A stretch of DNA of 64,000 nt from positions 124,001-188,000 of the forward strand of contig NZ_OY764213.1 of NCBI RefSeq assembly GCF_963668165.1. The letters run 5' to 3'. The DNA comes from Marispirochaeta sp. GTDB lineage: Bacteria; Spirochaetota; Spirochaetia; JC444; Marispirochaetaceae. The notes beneath the pieces are model-generated. The model had not been told where the DNA came from, made no database searches, and worked only from the letters and a program-made list of their open reading frames with translations. The first letter of the stretch is position 1. Every line of letters starts with the position of its first letter. Made by a program: the position numbers and the translations under genes. Of the stretch, positions 36,169 to 45,822 are shown piece after piece.

Positions 36169-38096
36169 GAGATTTCTCCGGAATTCAATAAATTTTGTTG
36201 CACGGTTTCGGGAAAAGATTCCAGCGCTTCAGAAAAACGCGGAATCCCTGCTTTTTCATTCGGATCAGGATGTGCGTGCACCAGACAACCAAGCCAGAAC
36301 TCGCCGGGCTTGTGTTCGCTCAACAGTGTCGGTATGACTACCCTCGGATGCATGATATTCGAATTGGGGCTGGCAATAACGAGCAGCCCTTCGCGTAGAG
36401 CTCTGCAATCCACTATCCGGCTGATCCCCTGTCCGGTGGTAACTGTAGATTCCGCGTTGGATTTTCGCGCGTCATCACCTGGTAGAGGATAGAACTCATC
36501 ACCAAAGGGCAGCGGAAAACCGCCTTCGGCTGCCTTCAGGGGCCGGTCCGAGATGATTCTGTGGGCCCTGAGATGCCACCTGCCGGCATCTATCGGCCCC
36601 AGCCATGTTTCCACCTGCACGTCGCTGTAGGGGTTCCATTTCGAATAGACATATGAGTTGGTCACCTGGTGATCGAAAGTTTCCTTCCTGTAGCGGTAAT
36701 ATTCCTCTCCGTCGCTCAGCAGCAGCATGTTGTCGGGGGCGAGCTTGTCGATTCCATAGGTGTCGGTAACTACATTAAAGGCGAAGGAGGCGGAATAGGC
36801 GAACTTCGCGTACTTCTCGGCCATATGCAGATGTTCATTCGGAACTCCCGGCGTCCACTGTCCGCAATTTAATGCATACAGATGCCCTGCCTCCGAATCC
36901 GAACAGATGTGAAAACCGGTACTCCCTTGCTGACTGCACTGCCCCGGCTTTGGAGCCTCCTCCTTTACGGCGATATGCTCCGTGTCCTGCCAAAAGGGAT
37001 GCGTCTCCGGTACAGCCAGAGGAATAAAGGCTTTCAAGGCCCATAAGGGCGAATTGGGGGAATTATAGCGTTCTGCCATGTACTGATTCGGGTAGGTATA
37101 TCCGACCGAAAGCAAGCCCGTCTCCGTGTACGCCGATTGCCCGAACCACCAACGCAGGTTACTCAGAAAAATGCCTTTGGCTGTCTTCCAGTCATAGGAG
37201 GCGTCATCCAGGGCCAAGGGAAGGGCTCCCCAAAAGGCACCCTGGGCGAATCGGTAGGTCAGGCTCCGGCCATAGGGAAGCGCCGCACCGGTTGCTGCGA
37301 ACCAGGAAGCGAACTCTTCAGCGAACAGCACTGCCCTTTCGCGGTATTTTGCCGCATACTCAGGATACATATCGCCGCATAAGCTGGAGAAAATCAGTCC
37401 GTAATAGTGCATTGCCCAGGGGATATAGTAATCCCGGGCCCTTCTCCGGGACGGAAAACCGTCGTTGTACCAGCCATCCCCGGCTTCGGTCAGGTAAAAC
37501 GTATCCGTCAGCTTTAAGGCGTCTTCGAGCAGCTCCCTGTCATAACCTTCGGCACCGACTTTCAGCAGGCCGCAGTTCACCAGAATGCGGAAGAACACCC
37601 AGTTACAGTCCGGTATCTGCCGTTGGTTTATAAAAGAGAGCCACCTGGAAAAATTCCTCCTGGCCCTGGAATCCAGAGGCTCCCACACTATGTCGGGAAT
37701 CAGAAGTAATGCATACCCGAAAACCGCCATTTCGACCAACAGCTGATCGTAATCGCCGGGAACTCCCCAGAACTCAGGGTGTTCCGGGTCGACCCCGTTG
37801 CGTATACCCCTGGCTATAAACTCGCTATAGTCGAAACCGCCGCTGCTTTGGGACCCGGCGGTTTCATTCAGATTGCGGTTTCGTCCCGCCAGGTACGGAA
37901 CGAGTCCCCACAGCAGCCGTGCGAATCCTTCCAGCTGTACCGCTGTCGCACTGAAGGTCGCTCCCGACGGTCCTGCGTCAATCCGCGCGTATCCCCGGCT
38001 TGCATGTGCAAGATAAGGTTCGACAGTATCCAGGAGGGCTTGTTCCAGATCCCGGATGTCCTTGACCGGATTGTTCTTGAGTTTTTCATAGTACAT
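36165..38096 (-). CDS. DUF2264 family protein (GH154-like)
   Basis: 643 aa. The first 370 residues match the DUF2264 (alpha/alpha)-barrel pattern: ATFSATAVQLEGFARLLWGLVPYL, NWVFFRILVNCGLL, WYNDGFPSRRRARDYYIPWAMHYYGL. A C-terminal beta-rich region follows. DUF2264 proteins have been placed in CAZy family GH154, for which beta-glucuronidase activity is reported (from memory). Lies between the permeases and the GH2 gene in one operon, so it probably acts on the same imported uronate-containing glycan. Confidence 0.82.
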   Translation of the reverse strand: MYYEKLKNNPVKDIRDLEQALLDTVEPYLAHASRGYARIDAGPSGATFSATAVQLEGFARLLWGLVPYLAGRNRNLNETAGSQSSGGFDYSEFIARGIRNGVDPEHPEFWGVPGDYDQLLVEMAVFGYALLLIPDIVWEPLDSRARRNFSRWLSFINQRQIPDCNWVFFRILVNCGLLKVGAEGYDRELLEDALKLTDTFYLTEAGDGWYNDGFPSRRRARDYYIPWAMHYYGLIFSSLCGDMYPEYAAKYRERAVLFAEEFASWFAATGAALPYGRSLTYRFAQGAFWGALPLALDDASYDWKTAKGIFLSNLRWWFGQSAYTETGLLSVGYTYPNQYMAERYNSPNSPLWALKAFIPLAVPETHPFWQDTEHIAVKEEAPKPGQCSQQGSTGFHICSDSEAGHLYALNCGQWTPGVPNEHLHMAEKYAKFAYSASFAFNVVTDTYGIDKLAPDNMLLLSDGEEYYRYRKETFDHQVTNSYVYSKWNPYSDVQVETWLGPIDAGRWHLRAHRIISDRPLKAAEGGFPLPFGDEFYPLPGDDARKSNAESTVTTGQGISRIVDCRALREGLLVIASPNSNIMHPRVVIPTLLSEHKPGEFWLGCLVHAHPDPNEKAGIPRFSEALESFPETVQQNLLNSGEIS

Positions 38097-38100
38097 GCAG

Positions 38101-38946
38101 CTATCCCTTTATTCCGCTTCCCACAACACCCTGGACGATGTACTTCTGGGCGAAAATAAAAATTACCACTACAGGAATAATTGCTATCAGAGAAGCAGCC
38201 ATCTGGGGCCCGTAATACACATCGTATTCCGAAATAAAGTCCGCCAGCCCTAATGGCAGGGTCTTCCGCTCCTTGGAAATGATATAGATCAAGGCGGTAA
38301 AAAGATCGTTCCACCAGTAGCGAAACGACAGTATTGTCAGGGTCGCAATTACCGGTTTGGAAAGCGGGAGAACAATCTTCGAATAAATGTAGAAGTGATT
38401 CGCCCCGTTTATCTTGGCCGCTTCAATATAAGAATCGGGTATGGTCATAAAAAATTGCCTGACCAGAAAAGTACCGAAGGCCGTAAAAGACGACACCAGG
38501 ATGAGCGCCAGATGTGTATCGTACAGATTAAGATTCCTGATAATGATAAACTGCGGAATGATGTAAACCTGAAAAGGTATCATTATGGAGGAGACGTACA
38601 GCATAAAAACAAAGCCGCGCCCCGGCCATTTCAATTTGGAGAGAGCATACCCCGCTGTCGTCGCTGTCACCAGCTGGAGTGCGGTAATGGAAAAGGTAAT
38701 TTTAAACGAATTCAGAATATAGGTAGGAAAATTCTCCATCAACGCCTGAAAATTCTTTAATGTGGTGTTTTTCGGAATCAGTGAAATCGGGTAAGAGAAG
38801 ATCTCCTTTTCTGTTTTAAAGGACGATGAAATAATGAGTACCAGGGGGAATAAAATCAAATAACAGAATAAAATCACAAAAAAATAGCGCAGTACATCTT
38901 TAGATATTTCCTTCCATTGCCTTGTGCTCATCTTAAACGATATCAT
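38101..38946 (-). CDS. ABC sugar permease, MalG/UgpE type
   Basis: 281 aa, six membrane helices, EAA loop IEAAKINGANHFYIYSKIVLPLSKP, with Asn in place of the usual Asp after the Lys-Ile. C-terminus IVQGVVGSGIKG. Overlaps the upstream permease by 14 bp and is 4 bp from DUF2264. Confidence 0.92.
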   Translation of the reverse strand: MISFKMSTRQWKEISKDVLRYFFVILFCYLILFPLVLIISSSFKTEKEIFSYPISLIPKNTTLKNFQALMENFPTYILNSFKITFSITALQLVTATTAGYALSKLKWPGRGFVFMLYVSSIMIPFQVYIIPQFIIIRNLNLYDTHLALILVSSFTAFGTFLVRQFFMTIPDSYIEAAKINGANHFYIYSKIVLPLSKPVIATLTILSFRYWWNDLFTALIYIISKERKTLPLGLADFISEYDVYYGPQMAASLIAIIPVVVIFIFAQKYIVQGVVGSGIKG

Positions 38947-39838
38947 AGGTCACCCAGCTCCGCTGAAATCTGTATTGAATAATCGTGATTGCAAGTATTA
39001 TCAGAAACAGGATAACCGATTCGGCCGCACCGTAACCGATCTGCCAGAACAGAAAACCATTCTGATAAATATCAAATGCAAGAACACGTGTGGAATCAGC
39101 GGGCCCGCCGCCGTACTGCCCGCCGGTCATGATGAAAACATGATCGAACATCTTGAACGCGTTTATCAATGCGATTACCAGACTGAAAAAGATAACAGGA
39201 CTGAGACCCGGTATAGTAACGTTTATCAGTTTCTGAAAATCCGAAGCGCCGTCGATATCCGCCACTTCGTATAAGGCGGGATTAATCGTCTGGAGGCCGC
39301 TCAGGAAAATAATCATGTAGTATCCGAAAGACTGCCAGACAAATACAATGATTATGGTCATAAGGGCCGTGCTTTTATCCGCCAGCCAGGGAACCGGTTT
39401 CAGATTCAGGGACATTAGAAAATTATTAGCCGGACCGGCCGTGGGATGGAATATAAAAAGAAAGGCCATACACACCGCCACGCTGGAGAGAACGACGGGA
39501 AGAAAGAGTATGGAACGAAAGATTACCTTCCCGATTAATTTCTTATTCAAAATGAGAGCAAAACAAAATCCCAGAAATAACTGAAAAATTACCGATGATG
39601 CAACGAAAGTCAGCGTTACAGTTATGGCTTTCCAGAACTTTGCATTTGAAAAAATCAGCGCGTAATTACGGAGTCCTGTAAACTGCATCTTTTCAAGGGA
39701 ACCGGAATAGTTCGTGAAGGAAACCAGAAAGGACGAGAGAATCGGCAGAAGTATAAAGAGGACGAATCCCGCAAAACTCGGCAGCAGAAAGAGAATGGCA
39801 GTATTTGTTTCGTTGTTAAGCTGTTTTGCCCGTTTCAT
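38933..39838 (-). CDS. ABC sugar permease, MalF/UgpA type
   Basis: 301 aa, six membrane helices, EAA loop YEVADIDGASDFQKLINVTIPGLSP. 66 bp after the binding-protein gene in the same operon. Confidence 0.92.
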   Translation of the reverse strand: MKRAKQLNNETNTAILFLLPSFAGFVLFILLPILSSFLVSFTNYSGSLEKMQFTGLRNYALIFSNAKFWKAITVTLTFVASSVIFQLFLGFCFALILNKKLIGKVIFRSILFLPVVLSSVAVCMAFLFIFHPTAGPANNFLMSLNLKPVPWLADKSTALMTIIIVFVWQSFGYYMIIFLSGLQTINPALYEVADIDGASDFQKLINVTIPGLSPVIFFSLVIALINAFKMFDHVFIMTGGQYGGGPADSTRVLAFDIYQNGFLFWQIGYGAAESVILFLIILAITIIQYRFQRSWVTYDIV

Positions 39839-39904
39839 AATGCAAGTTCCTTGTTGAATGAAATATGTGAGAGGAAGACGAAATGCTCCCTCTCACCGGG
39901 ACAA

Positions 39905-41209
39905 CTACTGAATCTGTTTCGCGACCTGTTCCAGTCTCTTGACCAGAAGTGCTCTTAACTCGGAAGCAGACATATCGGAAGATGCAAGATACTCTTCCAT
40001 AACGGCTGCCAGTTCGCTTTCCACAGCAGAGCCGTACTTATTATAGAACTGCGGATTGACGGTCTTGGTTTCGGTGTAATACTTCACTGCCGTTTCATCA
40101 GGAAGTATCCTGGCAAGCTCCGATTTAACTTCGTCGGTAATGTAGGCCGGCAGCAAACCGTTGCCTGCTACGATCTTGGCACCTTCCGGACCGCCCATCC
40201 AGGAGATAAACTTGAACATGGCTTCTTTTTTATCAGACTTGGAGTGTATATGGCTGAATGTCGGATTACCGAATGTTCTATATGTAGACTCATCACAGGG
40301 CAACCTGGTCAGGGAATAATCACTCCATTCATATCCTTCCAGGAGATCATCGTCGCGGCCGCTCAGCATGTGCCCGGGAAACCATGAGCCGATCAGCAGC
40401 ATGCCGGTTTCTCCGTTGTAAAACGGTTTTGAATAATGAGTCTTGGTAACCTTCGTTTCCGTCAAAGACATAATAAGACCTCGTTCTTCAAGTTCCTTTC
40501 GATACAGATATGAATTGATCAGGCTGTCGTTGATATCAACCTTCCCTTTCGCGTCAATAAACTGGATACCGTTCTGCAAAGCCGGGATAACATTCGATGA
40601 GCCCCAGGTGTACATAAAGCTTCCGTAGGGAAGGTCAGGCAAAGCTTCCTTAAGCTCGGCGGATACTTCGATGAATTTATTCCAGTCCCATTCACCTTTT
40701 TCAACATAGGTATCCGGAGTCGGAACGCCCGCCTTGTCGAAGATAACTTTATTGTAATAGCAGTACCATGACGCGCCTCTGAAAGGGATTGCCAGGGTCT
40801 TGCCGTCGATCGAGATCGCTTCCTTGTAATCCGATACCTCTTCGAGGTCGAAGCCGAACTCGGCGGCCAGGTCATCCACCGGAGCGATATACCCGTTATT
40901 GTAATGTGCAAAGATATCCGTCGACCGTTTTTGCATATACCCGTCCATCTTCGCACCGCCGGCAAGCAATGTTGATATCTGGGCCTCGTACTCGTTCAGA
41001 GAAACCCATTTGGCATCCACAAAAACTTCGTCCTGGGAATTGTTGAACTCTTCAATAATCGGCGGATAGGCCGGGTCGTCCCACAGGTAGAAAATGACAG
41101 TAGTCGGCCCCTCATCTACAGGAGCTGCCTTCTCTCCTCCGCCACCGGCGACCAAAGCCGCTGCACAGATAAGAAACAACAGAGCAACTACAAGATGTTT
41201 CTTCAGCAT
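39905..41209 (-). CDS. Sugar-binding protein of ABC importer (family 1)
   Basis: 434 aa from the ATG at 41209, which follows AAGGAGGATTCT; the longer frame to 41278 has no ribosome site. Signal peptide ends LVAGGGGEKA without Cys. Family 1 features include ISTLLAGGAKMDGYMQKRSTDIFAHY and GETGMLLIGSWFPGHML. First gene of the operon that ends in DUF2264 and GH2. The likely ligand is a glucuronate- or galacturonate-containing oligosaccharide. Confidence 0.9.
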   Translation of the reverse strand: MLKKHLVVALLFLICAAALVAGGGGEKAAPVDEGPTTVIFYLWDDPAYPPIIEEFNNSQDEVFVDAKWVSLNEYEAQISTLLAGGAKMDGYMQKRSTDIFAHYNNGYIAPVDDLAAEFGFDLEEVSDYKEAISIDGKTLAIPFRGASWYCYYNKVIFDKAGVPTPDTYVEKGEWDWNKFIEVSAELKEALPDLPYGSFMYTWGSSNVIPALQNGIQFIDAKGKVDINDSLINSYLYRKELEERGLIMSLTETKVTKTHYSKPFYNGETGMLLIGSWFPGHMLSGRDDDLLEGYEWSDYSLTRLPCDESTYRTFGNPTFSHIHSKSDKKEAMFKFISWMGGPEGAKIVAGNGLLPAYITDEVKSELARILPDETAVKYYTETKTVNPQFYNKYGSAVESELAAVMEEYLASSDMSASELRALLVKRLEQVAKQIQ

Positions 41210-41354
41210 AGAATCCTCCTTATTTGTAATTAAATCGTATGCTATAATCAGGAAACCCCATCCCCGGGTATCTGTCAAATTTGATTTAGGTAAATAACAT
41301 TGATTTTCGTAGTGAAGTGCTTTACTTTTCCAACAATCGTTTTGATATTGTTAT

Positions 41355-41391
41355 GAGCACATCTAAAAACTACCACGTTTTAGAGATGCCC
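41355..41391. repeat. Minimal 37-bp MITE relic (two fused ends)
   Basis: GAGCACATCTAAAAAC followed by TACCAC and GTTTTAGAGATGCCC: the two terminal repeats of the MITE family joined with almost no interior, with a few mismatches. Flanked on both sides by TTAT (41351-41354, 41392-41395). It folds as an imperfect hairpin. Confidence 0.6.
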
Positions 41392-41404
41392 TTATATTTT
41401 AGTT

Positions 41405-42639
41405 AGTGTCCCAAACCGTGGGGATATTTTACGAATACGCATAGGCCGGAAGATACTCTGCCGTAATCTTCATGGGAGTCACAATGCTGCGCAGCCATAT
41501 CATTCTGTCGCTGGAAGACATCCGACACATTCTGCTGAAGAACCGCCGCCGGGTGAACAGTGTTTTCATCTCACTTTTGATCCGCTGTGCAAGAATCCCC
41601 GCTCGTTCTGCATGGGTTATGGTGTTGTCTCCCTGCTTCGCTATCCGATAAGGTTTGCAGTAATTATGATACAAGCGGTAGATGGCAAGTCGCTCCATGC
41701 AGTTGGACGCATTGCGGGCAAACCGGACTGTCTCCCGGGTATGATCTGCACTGTCCTTTCGTATTTCCCGGTCAAGATAATTGACACTGAATAGATCATT
41801 CCGCAGTGTCCGGGGTAATTTTGAGCTGATTCGCCGGTGGTGTATGCGCTTTTGGTCTTCGGCAGTAAGATCACGATACACTTTAGCATACTGCAGATGC
41901 TCATCAGTAAAGAGCTGAACACTGGAACAGGCACTTTGCTCCTGCAAATCGAGACATACACGCACTAACTCCTGGAATGATCGATAAATACTTCTCCGAT
42001 GCAGGTTGAACCTGGCCTGCATTTGTATGTTTCGTTTTTTCTGATACTCGGTCATGCGTCCCTTTCTCCGCAAATGGGCATAGTCCAAGGAGAACCAGAA
42101 CTGGGATTCCTTTCCAACCAGAAGGTTTATATTATTGGGAAAGTACTGGGACAGAACAAAGCTTTCAAATCCGTCGGCTGCCAGATCTTCGGTTAAATGG
42201 AGTTCTGCAGACAAGGAGGCGTGGATGGCGATTGCCTGCCGTGCAAGCCTGCTGATGCGGTTGGTGATTGTTGTCGGCGAGACCTTCAGAATGCGCGCGG
42301 TATCCCGGATTCCGGAGGAGGTAAAGAGATGGGAAAAGATTGTTCGGTAGGGAAGTTTTCTCTTTGCAAAAAAATCGATGCTGAAGGTTTGGGAAGAGAA
42401 GCCTGCACCGCAGTGTTTGCAGTGGAAACGCTGGATTTTTCCAAAGAGGCGGGATTGGTAGCTGCCGTTTTTTACATACCAACCGGTGACAGATTGGTCG
42501 GAAGGGTGATTCTGACAGTCCCTGTTGGGACAAAATGGGGGACGAAACATGCTTGCAACTCCTTTTTTTCGCAGATCTACTGGTAAATACCAGCGATACA
42601 AGGAGTTTGCTTCAAATCATCCCCACGGTTTGGGACACT
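41405..42639 (-). mobile_element. Complete insertion sequence with 21-bp inverted repeats
   Basis: Perfect 21-bp terminal inverted repeats beginning AGTGTCCCAAACCG (41405-41425, and the inverse at 42619-42639) enclose one transposase gene; total 1235 bp. AGTT lies on both sides (41401-41404, 42640-42643) as a probable 4-bp target duplication. Inserted 13 bp from the 37-bp MITE relic. Confidence 0.88.
41429..42550 (-). CDS. Transposase with N-terminal zinc ribbon
   Basis: 373 aa from the ATG at 42550 (AAGGAGTTGC upstream; the frame to 42601 runs into the inverted repeat). Zinc ribbon of four Cys: CPNRDC near residue 8 and CKHCGAGFSSQTFS near 43-56. A helix-turn-helix follows (SGIRDTARILKVSPTTITNRISRL), then a DDE-type core with DLAADGFESF and FTDEHLQY. 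The ribbon and layout recall IS1/IS1595-type transposases, but I cannot assign the family. The frame is intact, so the element may be active. Confidence 0.75.
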   Translation of the reverse strand: MFRPPFCPNRDCQNHPSDQSVTGWYVKNGSYQSRLFGKIQRFHCKHCGAGFSSQTFSIDFFAKRKLPYRTIFSHLFTSSGIRDTARILKVSPTTITNRISRLARQAIAIHASLSAELHLTEDLAADGFESFVLSQYFPNNINLLVGKESQFWFSLDYAHLRRKGRMTEYQKKRNIQMQARFNLHRRSIYRSFQELVRVCLDLQEQSACSSVQLFTDEHLQYAKVYRDLTAEDQKRIHHRRISSKLPRTLRNDLFSVNYLDREIRKDSADHTRETVRFARNASNCMERLAIYRLYHNYCKPYRIAKQGDNTITHAERAGILAQRIKSEMKTLFTRRRFFSRMCRMSSSDRMIWLRSIVTPMKITAEYLPAYAYS

Positions 42640-42656
42640 AGTTATATTTTACAGAA

Positions 42657-45080
42657 TTATCGGTGTCTCAGTTTGTATTGATTTGGAGTCAAGCCGGTTT
42701 TTTTCTTGAACAAGGTAAAAAAATAGCTGTAGTTGCTGTACCCGGCCAGCTTGTAGATCTTTTTTATGGGATGCCGTGTTTCCTTCAGCTGCCTCTTACA
42801 AAAATCAAGACGCTTGCTGTTGATATACTCCATAATCGATACATCAAAGACATTCCGGAATGTATAGCGAATATAGTGGGTGGAAAATCCCATTATATCC
42901 GCGATGCCTTCGGAACAGAGATTGACATCCGTGTAGTTGTCGTCGATATATTGCCGGGCCTTCTCAGCCAGTTGCAGAGCCTTATTACTCTGTTTCGTCT
43001 GGAAATTATCGATAAGAAGCGTGTATATTTCGAGAAATTTATTCTGAATTTGTTCAAGCGTTTCAAATGATTCGATCTCATCGATCAATCCAGCGAGGTT
43101 TATATACGCCTGTACCAGACTTTCCTTTACCTCTTCGATGACCTTTCTTGTTTTGTATGTCATGAACTGAACCAGATAGGTAAAATCTTCGTAGTTATAT
43201 TCACGTACTTCCGAAAACACGCAGTTTAGTATCTTCTCGACTTCAGATATTCTTCCGAGCTTCACTTCGTTGAACATCTTGTCGATCTCCTTTTCAGGGA
43301 GCAGATAGTTTTTTTTATCGCGGGCAGCTATTTCCCTTACATGGATACATGCGTTGTGGCCGAAACGAAACCTATACTGGGAGGCCTGGAACGTACGCTT
43401 GTATTCCGAATGAAACTCATCAATATCCGTGAAAACATTACTCAGTGCGATCGTTATCGTATATCCGAGCTGCACCCTGATACCTTCTTTTAATGATGCG
43501 AAGAGTTCCCTGATAGTTTCATTACAAGTTCCGGTATCATGCGTAAATGTATTCAGGTTACAGACGATACATGCCTGATCGGTTCGTATATGCAAAAAAT
43601 AATGGTTGAAAGGCAGATAATGAGAAATCAATTCATGTATGATGTTGAACAATCTGGTGACTTCTTCGGCATTCAGAGCTACTATAATGTTCTTGTAATC
43701 GTCCAGGCGAACAACAGAGAGCATATACGGACCCGTATCGAGTTCGCTTTTGATAAACTCCGTGTGGCTCTCAAGCTCACCTAAATCCAGTTCTCCCAAC
43801 AGCAGATTCTTGAATACCTCCTTTTTATTAAATTCCCTGAAATCTTCCAGATAATGATCCGCGTCTTCAACCCTCTTGGCGATCTGCTTGAAAATGCGAT
43901 CCAGCTCCTGCAGTTCTCCTGGTTTTTTTCGGTAGTCGGTGAGGTCGGATTCCTTATACTTTTCCTTCAATAATAATGAATAATGAAACAAACGGCTGAT
44001 GGGAGAATAGATGTTTCGTGAGCTGACATACGCAAGCAGTACAGCAAGACTTGCAAGCAGCAGAAAGACTATTACCGCAGCGTTTAAAAAATCGTTTAAA
44101 TCAGCAAAAATAGTATCATAGGGCGTTATGTTGATAAAATGCCACTCCCATGTGGGATGGGTAATATATGACACAAGATGCTTGGTTTCGCCGATCGTAT
44201 CGATAAAGACCCCCTCGCTCTGATCGGATTCGAGGATCCTTTTCGCATAGGAATAACCGGAATAATCTGAACCGAACTCCTTTTGGTCAGGATGAGTTAG
44301 AACCGTGCCGACGTTGTCAATAACAAGCAATTCTCCGCTCGTATTCAAACCTGCCCCCAGAAAGTATTCCCGTATCCTCCTTTCGCTGATATTTACAATC
44401 AGGGCGCCGTTGATCGTCTTTGCAGACCCGGGAATATCTCCTACGATTATGGAAAAGACGTTTTCCTCCATAATCTCTTCCCGCCCAGTACTGAAGATAT
44501 TGTTATTCATTCGGTACGTAATCTTCCGGGGAATGTATTTATAAACTCCGTACTCTCGTATATTGTAAATAATCAGCGGCAGGGTGAAATCACTGCAGTC
44601 ATCCGCTTCATACCCGTTGATGGTGGAATAAAACTGGCCGGATTGATTATTGAAAATATAGATTGAATGAAGCAGATAATAGGAAGTCATAACAGAATCA
44701 AGCCGATCGAGCCCTTTGGAAATGCTCATCCTGTCTATACTCTCGGAATGGATCAGAGTGGCGATCGTCTCTTCGCTTTTTATTTGACGAAAGGAGGGGA
44801 TGATCCAGGCATGAAGCGAATTGAAGATTAGCTCCGTCTGGTTCAGAAGGTCGATGGATTTATTGTGGATCTCTCTGGTGGTTAAATTCTTGAATGAATA
44901 ATAGAGTGCCGTTACCGTCAGAACAAGAATAAAAAACGAGATGATTACGTTGAAGGAAAAGATTTTCAGGAATGTCTTCTTTTTATAACGTGTCCTGGAA
45001 GGTTTGAGAATATCCAGTAGCGTTTTTCTCTTATGCTTTTCCGCGGTATTTCCCTGTGTCTCGGCTTGTGTCCCATTCAT
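42657..45080 (-). CDS. Membrane-spanning AraC-family sensor-regulator
   Basis: 807 aa from the ATG at 45080; the frame extends to a TTG at 45176, but the promoter lies inside that part. Helix 1 at about 37-62, extracytoplasmic dCACHE-like sensor region, helix 2 at about 334-358 (AAVIVFLLLASLAVLLAYV), cytoplasmic linker, AraC DNA-binding domain about 705-805 (NLCSEGIADIMGFSTHYIRYTFRNVF; YKLAGYSNYSYFFTLFKKKTGLTPNQYK). It is upstream of the uronate importer operon on the same strand, separated from it only by the insertion sequence, so it was probably that operon's regulator. No Shine-Dalgarno. Confidence 0.88.
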   Translation of the reverse strand: MNGTQAETQGNTAEKHKRKTLLDILKPSRTRYKKKTFLKIFSFNVIISFFILVLTVTALYYSFKNLTTREIHNKSIDLLNQTELIFNSLHAWIIPSFRQIKSEETIATLIHSESIDRMSISKGLDRLDSVMTSYYLLHSIYIFNNQSGQFYSTINGYEADDCSDFTLPLIIYNIREYGVYKYIPRKITYRMNNNIFSTGREEIMEENVFSIIVGDIPGSAKTINGALIVNISERRIREYFLGAGLNTSGELLVIDNVGTVLTHPDQKEFGSDYSGYSYAKRILESDQSEGVFIDTIGETKHLVSYITHPTWEWHFINITPYDTIFADLNDFLNAAVIVFLLLASLAVLLAYVSSRNIYSPISRLFHYSLLLKEKYKESDLTDYRKKPGELQELDRIFKQIAKRVEDADHYLEDFREFNKKEVFKNLLLGELDLGELESHTEFIKSELDTGPYMLSVVRLDDYKNIIVALNAEEVTRLFNIIHELISHYLPFNHYFLHIRTDQACIVCNLNTFTHDTGTCNETIRELFASLKEGIRVQLGYTITIALSNVFTDIDEFHSEYKRTFQASQYRFRFGHNACIHVREIAARDKKNYLLPEKEIDKMFNEVKLGRISEVEKILNCVFSEVREYNYEDFTYLVQFMTYKTRKVIEEVKESLVQAYINLAGLIDEIESFETLEQIQNKFLEIYTLLIDNFQTKQSNKALQLAEKARQYIDDNYTDVNLCSEGIADIMGFSTHYIRYTFRNVFDVSIMEYINSKRLDFCKRQLKETRHPIKKIYKLAGYSNYSYFFTLFKKKTGLTPNQYKLRHR

Positions 45081-45090
45081 GAATTGATTT

Positions 45091-45119
45091 ATGATATGGC
45101 ATTCCAAATGCCCTATCAA
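45091..45119 (-). promoter_or_regulatory. Promoter of the membrane AraC gene (near-leaderless)
   Basis: On the minus strand: TTGATA (45119-45114), 17-bp spacer, TATCAT (45096-45091), then ten bases to the ATG at 45080. The expected start point leaves a leader of about four bases. Confidence 0.55.
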
Positions 45120-45225
45120 GCAACTTTTTGAAAGAAATGATTGGAAACTGAATTTCAGACTGAGCAAAGCCAGCAAATGGACGATTCATCGGGCGATGGC
45201 ACTCTTTCCAGTCCAGGAGAAGAAT

Positions 45226-45822
45226 ATGAGTCTTATTGAAAATGGACGTTTAAACAGCAGTTTTATTTGGCTGAACGAATCAGAATATCGAATAGATGGT
45301 GAAAGTCTGATCATGATTACACAGCCGGAAACCGATTTCTGGCAGCGGACCCACTACGGCTTTCGGCGGGACAATGGTCATTGTCTTCTTGCCAACGAAT
45401 CAAAGGATTTCTGTATGAGTGTCAAAACGGAATACCATGCCGCGGCACAATATGATCAGGCCGGTTTATTTGTAAGAATCGACAGTGAGAACTGGATAAA
45501 AACGTCTACCGAATACGAGTCAGAAATGCATTCAAGGCTGGGTTCTGTTGTCACAAACAACGGATACTCCGATTGGGCAAGCATTGATGTTGAAGGGCCG
45601 GTTAATGAGATGTGGTACAGGATTCAGAGCAAAAATGCTCTGCAGGATTATCTTATTGAGTATTCACCGGATGGAAAACTGTGGAAACAGTTGCGTATAA
45701 CCCATTTGCTGAACGAAATCGATATGGTCAAAATAGGAATATATGCCTGCAGCCCGATGAAAAGCAGCTTTGAAGCAAAGTATACCCGCTTTGAAATTAC
45801 CGAATCCCAGTGGAGTGCCTAG
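45226..45822 (+). CDS. DUF1349 concanavalin-like domain protein
   Basis: 198 aa from the ATG at 45226 (AGGAGAAG before it). Reads through the DUF1349 pattern: TDFWQRTHYGFRRDNGHCLL, YDQAGLFVRIDSENWIKTSTEYE, VVTNNGYSDWASIDVEG, CSPMKSSFEAKYTRFEI. The family has a lectin-like beta-sandwich also found at the C-terminus of GH43 xylosidases. Cytoplasmic. Lies between divergent AraC and convergent Gfo/Idh genes; its 3' end overlaps the latter by 4 bp. Enzymatic role unproven. Confidence 0.82.
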   Translation: MSLIENGRLNSSFIWLNESEYRIDGESLIMITQPETDFWQRTHYGFRRDNGHCLLANESKDFCMSVKTEYHAAAQYDQAGLFVRIDSENWIKTSTEYESEMHSRLGSVVTNNGYSDWASIDVEGPVNEMWYRIQSKNALQDYLIEYSPDGKLWKQLRITHLLNEIDMVKIGIYACSPMKSSFEAKYTRFEITESQWSA

